Assembly: GCF_002892795.1 (NCBI RefSeq)
Contig: NZ_PJMC01000024.1
Location: forward strand, 1-56,292
DNA from: Arthrobacter sp. AFG20
Lineage (GTDB): Bacteria; Actinomycetota; Actinomycetes; Actinomycetales; Micrococcaceae
DNA length: 56,292 nucleotides
Direction: 5' to 3'
Positions within the stretch are counted from its first letter, which is position 1, and every line of letters starts with the position of its first letter. A program made the translations under genes and the position numbers. The notes under the pieces are model-generated. The model had not been told where the DNA came from, ran no database searches, and saw only the letters and a program-made list of their open reading frames with translations. Shown piece by piece: positions 40,402 through 50,347 of the stretch.

Positions 40402-42497
40402 TGACCACTGATGCTGCCCAGCAGCTCATCAACCCTTCCGGTATCGCTCGCCTCGCCGGCGTTGCGCCTTCGACTGTAAGTAACTGGAGGACTCGAGACG
40501 AAGGCTTTCCTCAGCCGGAAAACGACAACGCTGCCCGCCCCTTGTTTTCAGTAGAAAAGATCACAGCCTGGCTGAAGTCCAAGAACATCGAGATTGCACC
40601 ACGCTCCCACGCCTACGTATTGGCTGACACAATCCGGGGCACGGTGGCTCCCGACAGGTTCCTAGACTTGGTTTTCCCATTATTGTGCGCTGAACACTGG
40701 GCCCGTGATTCAGGGGGAAGCCTCGCCGACGGAATGATCGATACCGAGGAAGTTCGCCAGTCCGGCGGGACTTATGACGCCTCCTTGGTGCTTGCCACTG
40801 CCGCCAAGGATTTGGCCAGCGACCATCCCCTCGTGGCCTCAGCGATTACCCGAGCGCGTCAAGAGCTTCACCTGGAGTGGAAGGGAACGCCGAAGCTAGA
40901 ACAAGTCTGCATGATCATTTCCGAGATTAATGATCTTTCCCGCGTCGCTGAAGACCTTGTCGAGGCGACGGCCAGAAACGCCAAATCCCCGCTGAACGTG
41001 CACTCCGCTCCCCGCTCCTTTGCACGGTTCCTAAATGCACTCCTGCCCCCCGGTGGAGACGCTTTCGCCGACCTTGCCTGCGGGTTCGGACAAACCCTGA
41101 TGGTCGCCGCCGAAGCTCGACCAGAGATAGGGCTCGTCGGCAACGACATCGATCAGGAAGCATTGGCAATCTCCGCTTGCCGACTTTTCCTGATAAGCCG
41201 GCCTGCCAGCCTTGGGCACTCCGACCTTTTGGAGTCCCAGCCCGGCCCGGGATACGACCGCGTTGTGCTGCACCCGCCGTTCGGACTTCGGATTTCGGAC
41301 ACTCAACTTGCCAGACCGTGGCCATTCGGGCTCCCACTGAAGGGACAGAGCGACCTGCTCTGGCCGCAGCTTGCGTACCAGGAACTAGGCAAGGATGGAT
41401 ACGCCTCGGTGGTCATTCCGACCGCGGCGCTCTCCCGGGGCGGTAAGGCCCGAGAGGTCTGGGCCCGAATGATTTCCCAAGGCGCGATCGAGGCTGTCAT
41501 AAGCCTTCCCGGAAACACTCAGCTGAACACAGCGCTTCCCGTGTCGGTACTCGTCCTTCGCACGGATGCCTCATCTCGGGGAGTCCTCATGGTGCACTTG
41601 CCCGACAGCGATGCCTTCTCCAACAAACGCACAGCCGACGAAAGCCAGTGGGAGGCTTACGAATCCGTCGTACAGCTCCTGGCGGCTTGGCGCCAGGGAA
41701 AAAGCGGGGCCACTGGCATATCTGTCGAGGTACCGCGGGAGAAACTGCTCGCACCTGATGCTGTCCTAGCCCCGCAGTCATGGCTTGCCGCCTTAGCACC
41801 ACTCTCCGAAGATCGTGTCGAAGAAGTTGCAGAAACGGTGAAGCAGGCCGCATCGGCGTGGGAACATGCAATCTTCGACTGGGAACTTCCCACCAATGCG
41901 CGCTGGCTCGAGCCGTATTCCGGAGATCCGGTTCCTTTGCGCCCGATATCGGAACTTGCGCAATGCATCCCGCACGGAACCTATTCGAAACCAAAAGAAG
42001 CTCCCGAGGACTCCATTCAGCCCGTCCGGGTGTTTACGCTACGTTCCCTTCGCACAGGGAAACCCGAAGTCCTGCCTGGGTACTCTGCACGAGGCGCCAG
42101 ATCAGTTACCACTCAACCCGGAGATATCTTGGTCGCAACCGTTGGACGGACGATCATTACTCTCGTTTGCAGGGAAGAAGGTGCGGAAGTTGACCGCAAC
42201 GTCGGGCTCGTTCGACCCGCAAAAAACGCCTGGGATGCCGACTTTCTGGCGCAACAGCTAATGGCCGACCACAACCAAGCAATGCTTTCCGGCGTCACAG
42301 TCCAACGTGTCGACGTCAGACGTCTGTTGGTTCCCACCCTTCCGTTCGCTGAACAAAAAGCCCTCGGCACCATCATCCGGCAATTCAGCTACTTCGCCGA
42401 ACGGGCCAATGCAGCGGCCCAACAAGCCGAACAGTACATATCAGCTGTACGCAATGCAGTTGCTAGCGGCCGCTTCACGTTAGCCGAACGGCCCTAG
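40401..42497 (+). CDS. HTH - N6 methyltransferase - TRD fusion with altered motif IV
   Basis: This is a 698-residue protein. Residues 10-60 are a MerR/excisionase-like HTH (GIARLAGVAPSTVSNWRTRD). Residues 200-400 are a type I-like N6-methyltransferase core with motif I DLACGFGQTL (near residue 227) and NDID. Motif IV reads LHPPFG (near residue 291), where active enzymes have N, D or S before PPF. Residues 510-690 resemble an HsdS target-recognition domain with a helical end. The His substitution suggests a DNA-reading but perhaps non-methylating protein. It is coupled to the NYN gene and precedes hsdM by 77 nt. Confidence 0.8.
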   Translation: MTTDAAQQLINPSGIARLAGVAPSTVSNWRTRDEGFPQPENDNAARPLFSVEKITAWLKSKNIEIAPRSHAYVLADTIRGTVAPDRFLDLVFPLLCAEHWARDSGGSLADGMIDTEEVRQSGGTYDASLVLATAAKDLASDHPLVASAITRARQELHLEWKGTPKLEQVCMIISEINDLSRVAEDLVEATARNAKSPLNVHSAPRSFARFLNALLPPGGDAFADLACGFGQTLMVAAEARPEIGLVGNDIDQEALAISACRLFLISRPASLGHSDLLESQPGPGYDRVVLHPPFGLRISDTQLARPWPFGLPLKGQSDLLWPQLAYQELGKDGYASVVIPTAALSRGGKAREVWARMISQGAIEAVISLPGNTQLNTALPVSVLVLRTDASSRGVLMVHLPDSDAFSNKRTADESQWEAYESVVQLLAAWRQGKSGATGISVEVPREKLLAPDAVLAPQSWLAALAPLSEDRVEEVAETVKQAASAWEHAIFDWELPTNARWLEPYSGDPVPLRPISELAQCIPHGTYSKPKEAPEDSIQPVRVFTLRSLRTGKPEVLPGYSARGARSVTTQPGDILVATVGRTIITLVCREEGAEVDRNVGLVRPAKNAWDADFLAQQLMADHNQAMLSGVTVQRVDVRRLLVPTLPFAEQKALGTIIRQFSYFAERANAAAQQAEQYISAVRNAVASGRFTLAERP

Positions 42498-42533
42498 CCA
42501 ATCAGCCGTCTACCTAGAACCCAACGCATGATA

Positions 42534-42551
42534 GGTAATGAGAGCATTACC
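42534..42551 (+). promoter_or_regulatory. Palindrome before hsdM
   Basis: GGTAATG-AGAG-CATTACC is a perfect 7-bp inverted repeat, 23 nt before the hsdM start. It could be an operator that gives hsdM control separate from the NYN pair. Confidence 0.45.
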
Positions 42552-42574
42552 GCCAAACCCAGGAGAACACACGA

Positions 42575-44539
42575 ATGACCAAGCCCGACGCCGCCTTTGT
42601 TTGGGGAATCGCTGACCTTCTCCGAGGCCCGTTCAAGCCAAACGAGTACGGAACTGTGATCCTGCCGTTCACAGTTCTTGCCAGACTGGACGCTGTCCTT
42701 GCGCCGACGAAGGACAAGGTGCTGGCGGCGCTGCCATCAACAGACGGCCAGCCGGATCTTCTCAAAAATCGGATTCTGACTAGGGCATCCGGTCAAAAGT
42801 TCTATAACACCTCCCAATACACCCTTACCGCCCTGGGGGACCCGAACAACCTGGCGGATAACCTCGAGAACTACATCGAAGGGTTTGATGAAGATACCAG
42901 GGAGATCTTCACGGACCTGGATATGTTCCGGTTCCAAGAGGTCATCGACAAGCTCGCAAAACACGAACTCCTCGGGCAGGTCGTGGACCGCTTCTCGCAG
43001 GTGGATGTGCACCCGGATACAGTGTCCAACTTTGAAATGGGCCAACTTTTCGAAGATTTGATTCGCCGGTTTATGGAGTCCTCCAAGGAAGAAGCCGGAG
43101 AGTTTTTCACACCGCGCGAAGTCATCCAACTGATGGTCAACTTGTTGCTGACGCCGGATTCAGAGGATCTATCTAACCCTCACAATCTGCGTCAAGTTTA
43201 CGACCCGACGTGCGGCACCGGCGGCATGCTATCTGTTGCCGACGAATGGGTACACAAACACAACCCAGATGCCCGGCTGGTACTAGCCGGCCAAGAGATA
43301 AACGGTCGAACGTACGCCATCGCGAAGGCCGACATGCTCATTAAGGGCCAAGATGTTTCGAACATCAAACACGGCAACACGCTTACGAAGGACCTACTAG
43401 AAGGCCGCACATTCTCCTACGCACTGTCCAACCCACCGTTTGGCGTGGACTGGAAGCAGAACGAAGCCGCCGTAAAAGCGGAGAAGGAGCGCGACGGCGA
43501 AGATTCGCGATTTGCCGCTGGCCTACCGCCGGTCTCAGACGGGGCGTTGCTGTTCTTGCAGCACCTAGTTCACAAGCTCCGCCCCGCCCGAGAAGGCGGC
43601 GGCCGTGGAGCGATTGTACTCAACGGCTCCCCTCTGTTCACTGGAGGTGCAGGATCAGGGCCCTCCGAAATCCGCCGGTGGCTCATAGAGTCTGACATGG
43701 TTGAAGCCATCGTTGGCCTCCCCACCGATATGTTCTACAACACCGGCATTGCTACCTATATCTGGATCCTTACCACCAAGAAGGCTCCGGAACGCGCAGG
43801 ACATATCCAACTTATTGACGCCACCGGGATGTGGGTCAAGATGCGCAAGAGCCTAGGCGCCAAGCGACGCATGTTGTCTGAGGAGAACATCAAGACCATC
43901 ACGCGACTGATGGGTGACTATGAAGAGGCAGACCCATCGGTCTCAAAGATCATGGCCAATGAAGACTTGGGCTATCGCACCATTACTGTCGAACGCCCAC
44001 TACGCCAAATCTTCCAGGTCACGCCGGAAAAGGCCGATGCTGCCTTGGCCTCAACGGCAATCGCCAAATTGCCCGATGACGAACAGGAAACGGTTCGCAT
44101 TGTACTGAAGTGCCTGAACCCGGAAATGGTTCATCCCAACGAGAAAAGCTTTCGAGCAGCACTTCAGGCCGCCGAGAGAACCGTGGGAGCTACTATCACA
44201 ACCGCCGTCCGCAACGCCCTAGTCAAGGCTGTTGCAGTACCTAGCCCTGACGGAGACGTCGTGACTGACAGCAGAGGCAACCCTGTACCCGATCCGAAGC
44301 TTCGCGACACTGAAACCATGTCTCTAAACGAAGACGTGGACTCGTACGTGGCCCGCGAGGTCCTGCCATGGGCGCCGGACGCTTGGGTTCCAAACCCAGA
44401 AGGCACCATCGGTTACGAGGCCCCCTTCACCCGACTGTTCTATACATACCAACAGCCCCGCCCGCTCGCGGAAATCGATGCGGACGTACAAGCCGCCATT
44501 CTTAAGGTCGAAGCGCTCTTTGCTGAGGTGAAGGCGTGA
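42575..44539 (+). CDS. hsdM: Type I restriction-modification DNA methyltransferase
   Basis: This is a 654-residue M subunit. Motif I is YDPTCGTGGML (near residue 209) and motif IV is LSNPPFGVDWK (near residue 284), both intact. The N-terminal helical domain (ADLLRGPFKPNEYGTVILPF) and the FFTPREVIQLMV block are typical of HsdM. It methylates adenine in the sequence chosen by HsdS. AGGAGAA precedes the ATG, and the stop overlaps the GTG of hsdS. The coding frame has no break. Confidence 0.96.
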   Translation: MTKPDAAFVWGIADLLRGPFKPNEYGTVILPFTVLARLDAVLAPTKDKVLAALPSTDGQPDLLKNRILTRASGQKFYNTSQYTLTALGDPNNLADNLENYIEGFDEDTREIFTDLDMFRFQEVIDKLAKHELLGQVVDRFSQVDVHPDTVSNFEMGQLFEDLIRRFMESSKEEAGEFFTPREVIQLMVNLLLTPDSEDLSNPHNLRQVYDPTCGTGGMLSVADEWVHKHNPDARLVLAGQEINGRTYAIAKADMLIKGQDVSNIKHGNTLTKDLLEGRTFSYALSNPPFGVDWKQNEAAVKAEKERDGEDSRFAAGLPPVSDGALLFLQHLVHKLRPAREGGGRGAIVLNGSPLFTGGAGSGPSEIRRWLIESDMVEAIVGLPTDMFYNTGIATYIWILTTKKAPERAGHIQLIDATGMWVKMRKSLGAKRRMLSEENIKTITRLMGDYEEADPSVSKIMANEDLGYRTITVERPLRQIFQVTPEKADAALASTAIAKLPDDEQETVRIVLKCLNPEMVHPNEKSFRAALQAAERTVGATITTAVRNALVKAVAVPSPDGDVVTDSRGNPVPDPKLRDTETMSLNEDVDSYVAREVLPWAPDAWVPNPEGTIGYEAPFTRLFYTYQQPRPLAEIDADVQAAILKVEALFAEVKA

Positions 44540-45780
44540 AACGGTTCGGGACACTTGTGGAACGAACGGACGTCAAGATTCCTGGACTGGACCTGCCTTT
44601 GATGTCTGTGTCGCAGACTCGTGGAGTAGTCAGAAGGTCGGAGATAACCGATGCTCCTCAGCGCGCAGAGACACTGGACCACTACAAGGTGTGTCGCACG
44701 GGAGACATTGTCTTCAACAAGATGAGTATTCGAGGCGGAGCGATGGGGCTTGCGAAGGAAGACGGGCTCATCACCTACCACTACGAGGTCATGCGGCCGC
44801 GCCCCGAAGCAGATCCTGATTACGTCGTATATCTCATGAAGTCCGACTATTTTATGCAACAAATGATTCTTCGGGAACGGGGTATTGGGGCTGGTGGAGC
44901 GGCCAGCGTCCGCACTACCGAGGTTCCCTTCAAGATTCTCCGTACAATCCCAGTCCATGCTCCTGAGCGGCACCAGCAGCAGGCCATTTCGAGTTTCCTT
45001 GACCGTGAAACCGAGCAGATGGATGCCATGATTGCGGCCCAAGAGGACTTGGTAGAGGGGCTCAAAAACCGACGATTTCAGGCAATTACCGAGGTGATCA
45101 ATGAGGTTGCAGCGGGCCTAGGAGATTCACCCGCCTCACATACGCCGCTAAAACACGCCGGACGGCTACAGACGGGTCTCACACTGGGTAAGTCCTACCC
45201 ACCAGATACTCCGTCTTACCCCTATATTCGTGTGGCAAACGTTCAGTTGGGGCGACTCAATCTCGACGAGGTCAAGGAAATCCAGGTTCCCGAGTCCGTC
45301 GCAGCGCAGGCCCGGCTTAATTATGGTGATGTCCTCATGACAGAAGGTGGAGATAGGGCTGCGCTTGGACGCGGCACCGTGTGGCGCGATGAGATCCCAG
45401 GAGCGCTTCACCAGAACCACATCTTTGCCTTCCGGCCATTCTCCCAACTGCGCCCAGAATATCTAGCCTTCGTCCTAGAATCGGCCCCGGCAAGGATCTA
45501 TTTCGAGTCAACGCGCCGACAGACAACCAACCTCTCAGCCACGAGCAGCACTATTGCCCTAAATTTCAGATTTCCAATGCCGTCACTTGCCGTCCAGGAC
45601 AGGGTCATTTCCAAGATTGAGGAAACGCTTGATCGAATGGACCGCATGATCGCCGCTGCTCAGGAGTCAGTTAATTTGATTCGTGAGCGTCGTACGGCCG
45701 TCATTACTGCCGCCGTTACGGGCCGGCTGGACCCGGCCACTGGCATCGAGCACGTAACTACCGCTTTGGAGAACGCATGA
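44536..45780 (+). CDS. hsdS: Type I specificity subunit
   Basis: This is a 414-residue S subunit with two target-recognition domains (residues 1-150 and 195-370). Each is followed by a conserved helix: QQQAISSFLDRETEQMDAMI (near residue 155) and DRVISKIEETLDRMDRMIAA (near residue 360). The first domain begins abruptly (RFGTLVERTDVK), shorter than in many HsdS proteins, but the frame is intact. It starts with GTG inside hsdM and ends overlapping hsdR by 4 nt. It sets the sequence recognised by both modification and restriction. Confidence 0.95.
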   Translation: MKRFGTLVERTDVKIPGLDLPLMSVSQTRGVVRRSEITDAPQRAETLDHYKVCRTGDIVFNKMSIRGGAMGLAKEDGLITYHYEVMRPRPEADPDYVVYLMKSDYFMQQMILRERGIGAGGAASVRTTEVPFKILRTIPVHAPERHQQQAISSFLDRETEQMDAMIAAQEDLVEGLKNRRFQAITEVINEVAAGLGDSPASHTPLKHAGRLQTGLTLGKSYPPDTPSYPYIRVANVQLGRLNLDEVKEIQVPESVAAQARLNYGDVLMTEGGDRAALGRGTVWRDEIPGALHQNHIFAFRPFSQLRPEYLAFVLESAPARIYFESTRRQTTNLSATSSTIALNFRFPMPSLAVQDRVISKIEETLDRMDRMIAAAQESVNLIRERRTAVITAAVTGRLDPATGIEHVTTALENA

Positions 45781-48700
45781 GATCTGCAGCTCACTTGGAG
45801 AAGTCGATGGAGGATGGGATCTTTGAATTTCTCTCCACCCGAGGATGGCTCCCCTCCCCAACGGATACCGGATTTGATGCGGAGCGCGCCCTGTTCCCAG
45901 AGGATCTGCTGGGATGGTTCGGCGACACCCAACCGGAGATGCTCGCAAGGGTCCTCGGCGACCCGCTATCTCCCGGTTACGCGGCAAGACTGGATACCCT
46001 GCTCGATGATGCCGTCAAGCGCCTATCAATGAGCGTGGAACAGGGTGGTGGCACTCTGAACTTTCTAAAGAACCCTTTTCGCCACGGCGCCGGGAAGTTC
46101 ACGGTGTGCGTGGCAAAGCCAGCCGAGGACAAGAACCCTGATCTGGTCGCTAAGTACGCTGCCGTCCGGCTACGCATAATGCGCCAGGTTCATTACTCAA
46201 CGTCGAGGCCGAACCGGTCGCTGGATCTAGTGTTGTTTTGCAACGGCCTCCCGGTGGCCACAATCGAACTGAAAACTGACTTCACGCAGTCGGTCCAACA
46301 CGGCGAACTGCAGTACGCCCACTCACGCAAGCCAACAGACCCGGGCAGAGACAAAGTCGAGCCATTACTGACGTGGGGACGCGGCGCTTTGGTGCATTTC
46401 GTGGTGACAAATTCTGTGGTGTCGATGACGACGAAGTTGGCCGGCGAGAAAACTACCTTCCTGCCGTTCAATAAAGGTTTCCAAGAGGGCCCCGGGAACC
46501 CTCCCAGCGCCGACAACGACGCGACTGCCTATTTCTGGCAAGACATTCTTGAGCGGGACATGTTCATCAAGGTCCTGATGCGCTACATGCTGGTCGTTAC
46601 CGAAGACAAGATCGACCCAGCGACCGCGAAAGTCAGCAAGTCAACCTCCATCAGATTCCCCCGCTTCCATCAGCTCGACGCCGTGGAAAAGATCATTGGC
46701 GACGTCAGTGCCAGCGGCCCTGGCGGCAAGTACCTTGTCGAACATTCGGCAGGCTCTGGCAAGACGTCGACCATCGTCTGGACCGCACAGCGGCTGGCAG
46801 CCCTACATGACGCCGCCGGCAAGAAGATGTTCTCCTCCGTCATCGTAGTCACTGACCGCAATGTCCTAGACGGCCAGATGACGCGCGCGCTGCGCCAGCT
46901 AGACATGATTTCATCGCAAATCGCTACAATCTCAGACGCTGACGGAGACTCAAAATCGGCAAAATTCGTTGCAGCGCTGAAAAAGAGGACGCCGATTATC
47001 GTCGTCACTATCCAGACCGCACCCTTCGCGCTAGGCCTGCTTCAGGACGAGGCGGCCAAGTTCGGAGGTAACTTTGCTGTTATCGCTGACGAGGCACATT
47101 CCTCGCAATCGGGAAACGCAGCAGCGAAGTTGCGGGAAGTCCTAACCCCGGAAGAGGCCGAAGATCTGGACGAGGGCCTTGAAATCGGCGCCGACGACAT
47201 CCTTGCCGCAATCATGACGCAGCGTGCCGAAGCCTCAAACATCTCCTTCTTGGCTTTCACCGCCACGCCAAAGTCCAAGACCATAGAACTGTTCGGCCGC
47301 CGCCCGACCCCTGAAACGCCGCCAACACCATTCCACCGTTACTCAATGCGACAGGCTATCCAGGAGGGCTTCATCCTAGATGTCCTGCAAAACTACACCC
47401 CCTACGACGTGGCCGTACGGCTAATCAAGGATGGACGCGACTCTGGCGAAGTGGATGAAAAAACCGCCAAAAAGCAGGTCGGACGCTGGGTCACCTTGCA
47501 CACGCACAACATCACCCAGAAAGTCGCCATCATTGTGGAACACTTCCGGAGCCACGTCGCGGGTCGGCTCGATGGCAACGCGAAGGCCATGGTCGTATGT
47601 TCCTCGCGCAAGGAGGCCGTCCGCTTCCACAAGCTCCTATCCCAGTACATTACCGATAACGGGTACGCCGATCTGGCAGCTCTAGTGGCCTTCTCCGGCT
47701 CTGTCGTGGACGAAGAGATCCTCGGTGACGACGTACCCGTAACGGAGTCCTCCATGAATCCGGGCACCCGCGGAAAAGCCTTGGATGCGGCCTTCAACGG
47801 GCCGGACTACCAAGTCATGATCGTGGCCAACAAGTACCAAGTCGGCTTCGACCAGCCCTTACTCTGTGCGATGTATGTCAACAAAAAGCTGGGAGGTGTC
47901 ATGGCCGTGCAGACACTCTCGCGACTCAATCGGACATACCCAGGAAAGAGCGCGGAAGATATTTTCGTGCTGGACTTCGTCAATAATTCGGACCAAATTA
48001 TCGAAGCCTTCGATCCGTACTACCGCGGGTCAACCCTCTCTGAGGAGACCGACCTCAACCAGGTGCATATGCTCGCCATGAAGCTGGACGCAGCTCACCT
48101 CTACGACCCTGGCGTCTTCGACCAGGTCGCCGAAGCTTCCCGCGCCAATTCCAATAGCAAGATGTTTGGTGTCATCAACCCGATCGCCCACGAGTGGCAC
48201 ACGCGCCATCATCATGCCCTCACCGACGGCGATGAGACAGGTCGGGAGGTTTTGGAAGCCTTCCGCACTGATCTTGGGAAGTACGTCCGAACCTACAGGT
48301 TCCTCTCGCAGATCGTCGATTACAAGGACCCAGAGTTGGAAAAGCGGGCGATTCTCTATGCCGCACTTGACCGGATCCTAGCCGCCCCACCGGCAGCCAT
48401 CTCCGTGGATTTGTCCGGACTCAAGCTAACTCACTATCGAGTAAAAGATGAGGGAAGCCAAAAACTGGATCTGGAAGCCGGGCAAGCGACGCCACTGACA
48501 CCACTCGTCGGTGCTGGTGCCTCCGGTCTCAGTGATCCAAAGTATTCCCTCTGGGATGACATTCTTAAGGCCATTAACGAGTTCTTCTCGGGGACAGACC
48601 TCACGGATGAGGACGCTATTCAGTATCTAGATGCCACCCTGCGCGCTGCTAAACGTGATAGCGAGCAGGTCGAGCTGGCGAAGGCCAACACCGATGCCGA

Positions 48701-48887
48701 CTTCTACGGATCCACTGACGTCCAAGACAGCTTCCTCAATGCGGTCCTTGACACCGACTCACGGCATCAGCAGTTCTCCACGGCGCTGCTCTCCAACAGG
48801 GACCGCAATGCTCTCGCTCGATTGCTGGCTGGAATTAAGTACCGCGCCTACCTGGCCGACGAATCCGATGAGGGCTCGGCGACATAG
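45777..48887 (+). CDS. hsdR: Type I restriction endonuclease subunit
   Basis: This is a 1036-residue R subunit. The N-terminal nuclease has LDLVLFCNGLPVATIELKTD (near residue 150-166) as its PD-(D/E)xK motif. The translocase has Walker A HSAGSGKTSTIVW (near residue 328), the DEAH box IADEAHSSQ (near residue 437) and motif VI MAVQTLSRLNRTYPGK (near residue 710). The C-terminal helical part binds the M/S complex. It overlaps hsdS by 4 nt. All three subunits are complete, so the system is probably active. Confidence 0.96.
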   Translation: MRSAAHLEKSMEDGIFEFLSTRGWLPSPTDTGFDAERALFPEDLLGWFGDTQPEMLARVLGDPLSPGYAARLDTLLDDAVKRLSMSVEQGGGTLNFLKNPFRHGAGKFTVCVAKPAEDKNPDLVAKYAAVRLRIMRQVHYSTSRPNRSLDLVLFCNGLPVATIELKTDFTQSVQHGELQYAHSRKPTDPGRDKVEPLLTWGRGALVHFVVTNSVVSMTTKLAGEKTTFLPFNKGFQEGPGNPPSADNDATAYFWQDILERDMFIKVLMRYMLVVTEDKIDPATAKVSKSTSIRFPRFHQLDAVEKIIGDVSASGPGGKYLVEHSAGSGKTSTIVWTAQRLAALHDAAGKKMFSSVIVVTDRNVLDGQMTRALRQLDMISSQIATISDADGDSKSAKFVAALKKRTPIIVVTIQTAPFALGLLQDEAAKFGGNFAVIADEAHSSQSGNAAAKLREVLTPEEAEDLDEGLEIGADDILAAIMTQRAEASNISFLAFTATPKSKTIELFGRRPTPETPPTPFHRYSMRQAIQEGFILDVLQNYTPYDVAVRLIKDGRDSGEVDEKTAKKQVGRWVTLHTHNITQKVAIIVEHFRSHVAGRLDGNAKAMVVCSSRKEAVRFHKLLSQYITDNGYADLAALVAFSGSVVDEEILGDDVPVTESSMNPGTRGKALDAAFNGPDYQVMIVANKYQVGFDQPLLCAMYVNKKLGGVMAVQTLSRLNRTYPGKSAEDIFVLDFVNNSDQIIEAFDPYYRGSTLSEETDLNQVHMLAMKLDAAHLYDPGVFDQVAEASRANSNSKMFGVINPIAHEWHTRHHHALTDGDETGREVLEAFRTDLGKYVRTYRFLSQIVDYKDPELEKRAILYAALDRILAAPPAAISVDLSGLKLTHYRVKDEGSQKLDLEAGQATPLTPLVGAGASGLSDPKYSLWDDILKAINEFFSGTDLTDEDAIQYLDATLRAAKRDSEQVELAKANTDADFYGSTDVQDSFLNAVLDTDSRHQQFSTALLSNRDRNALARLLAGIKYRAYLADESDEGSAT

Positions 48888-49045
48888 TCGAAGATTAGCC
48901 GTCCTTTAGTCGCCGGCCGCCGGGCATCTTGTCCCCACCCACCGCGCCCAAAAACCGCGTCAGAAACGGTCGTTTCTGCACGATCCGACTACGGCTCGAA
49001 GGGGTTATGCGCGGCGAGCACTCGGGCTCATGAAAAGCTCAAGTC

Positions 49046-50245
49046 ATGGAACTCGATAGCCTTCTGACCACGTTCGACAAGGTGGCGGTTAACTTGGAGA
49101 AGCTCGAGCGTGTGTGGGAGCGAGCAAAACCGTTCGTACCGGAGGGTCCCCAGTTTGCGTCCCCACCTGAGTACCAAACGCTCTCGCGCTCTTGGGATGA
49201 CCTGCTTCCGGGGTTGCCGCCAATCGACGGCTGGCGAATTATTGAAGGCCTGCCCGAAGTCGACAGTCTCGGGCAGATGTTCCTGGACTACCAAGAAGCG
49301 GGTCTATTCCCCAAAGGAGCGTTGGCCATCGCTCGTCAGCCGGAGGAGGATCTGTCTAGATACCGCCATTTACTGGATCGCGCTCGTCGCCGTGCCATCG
49401 CTTCGCGCCTCACCGTACTGACTGAGCGCATCAACGAACTCATAAGTGAAGTGTTGTCAGGCCTTCCAACACGAGAAGCATGGTTGGCCGACACGTTAAG
49501 CAAGCGAGTGCGAATTGAGACACCTGCAACCAGCGAAATCAGTGAAGCGTTGGAAGAAATTGAGCGGCTACTCGGCCAGACCGTTGAACGTCGGGGAAAT
49601 TGGGGAATGTTGCGCCGTCATCTACGCTTCGGTGAAGCGGGTGATTGGTTGGACATTTCTGAGTCCGACTGGCCCTCCGTGCAATGGGACATTGAGGCTG
49701 CGAAAGTAGGCGACTCGGATCCAATCCCAGTTCCCGACATTGACCTCGGCGTCGCTGGTGCCGCGGATCTTACGGGCGAGGCAACGATATCTCTAAACTG
49801 GTCTGCCTTAAAACCCGAAGACTTTGAGCGACTTCTATTCGACCTTCTCCGAGACCTGGACGGTTATCAGAACGTTGATTGGTTGATGAAGACAAACGCC
49901 CCGGACCGCGGCCGGGACATTTCATTGCAAAGAGTAGTTCCCGATTCCGCCGGCACCATCCGGACTGATCGCGTCATTGTCCAAGCCAAGCACTACACAT
50001 CAAAGTCAGTAGGACCGTCAGATATTCAGGGAGCGCTTGCCAGCTTGCCTCTCTGGGAACCTCCGGTAATTCGGTCTCTCATTATCGCCACCAGCAGCCG
50101 CTTTAGCAGCGACGCAGTTAGTCTCGCTGAGAAGCACAACGACTTAGGCGGCCGGCCTTACATTGAACTCTGGCCAGACAGCCGCTTGGAGACTTTGCTA
50201 GCTCAGCGGCCAAAACTCGCCATAACCTATGGCCTACGGACATAA
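49046..50245 (+). CDS. Mrr-like restriction endonuclease
   Basis: This is a 399-residue protein. The N-terminal 240 residues are helical and of unknown family. The C-terminal domain has the Mrr_cat pattern: LKPEDFERLLFDLLRDLDGY (near residue 255), APDRGRDIS with the catalytic Asp (near residue 290) and VIVQAKHYTSK with the QxK motif (near residue 313). Such nucleases usually cut modified or foreign DNA. It lies 158 nt after hsdR on the same strand. It may act with the type I system or alone. Confidence 0.8.
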   Translation: MELDSLLTTFDKVAVNLEKLERVWERAKPFVPEGPQFASPPEYQTLSRSWDDLLPGLPPIDGWRIIEGLPEVDSLGQMFLDYQEAGLFPKGALAIARQPEEDLSRYRHLLDRARRRAIASRLTVLTERINELISEVLSGLPTREAWLADTLSKRVRIETPATSEISEALEEIERLLGQTVERRGNWGMLRRHLRFGEAGDWLDISESDWPSVQWDIEAAKVGDSDPIPVPDIDLGVAGAADLTGEATISLNWSALKPEDFERLLFDLLRDLDGYQNVDWLMKTNAPDRGRDISLQRVVPDSAGTIRTDRVIVQAKHYTSKSVGPSDIQGALASLPLWEPPVIRSLIIATSSRFSSDAVSLAEKHNDLGGRPYIELWPDSRLETLLAQRPKLAITYGLRT

Positions 50246-50347
50246 TGACCGCCAAACTAAGTAGCTGACAGCTGACGAGCGGCCGCGTTCTGGATGTTCC
50301 CTGCGGCGCAATCCTGAAACATAAACAACTTCAGTTAGGCTCTGTCC

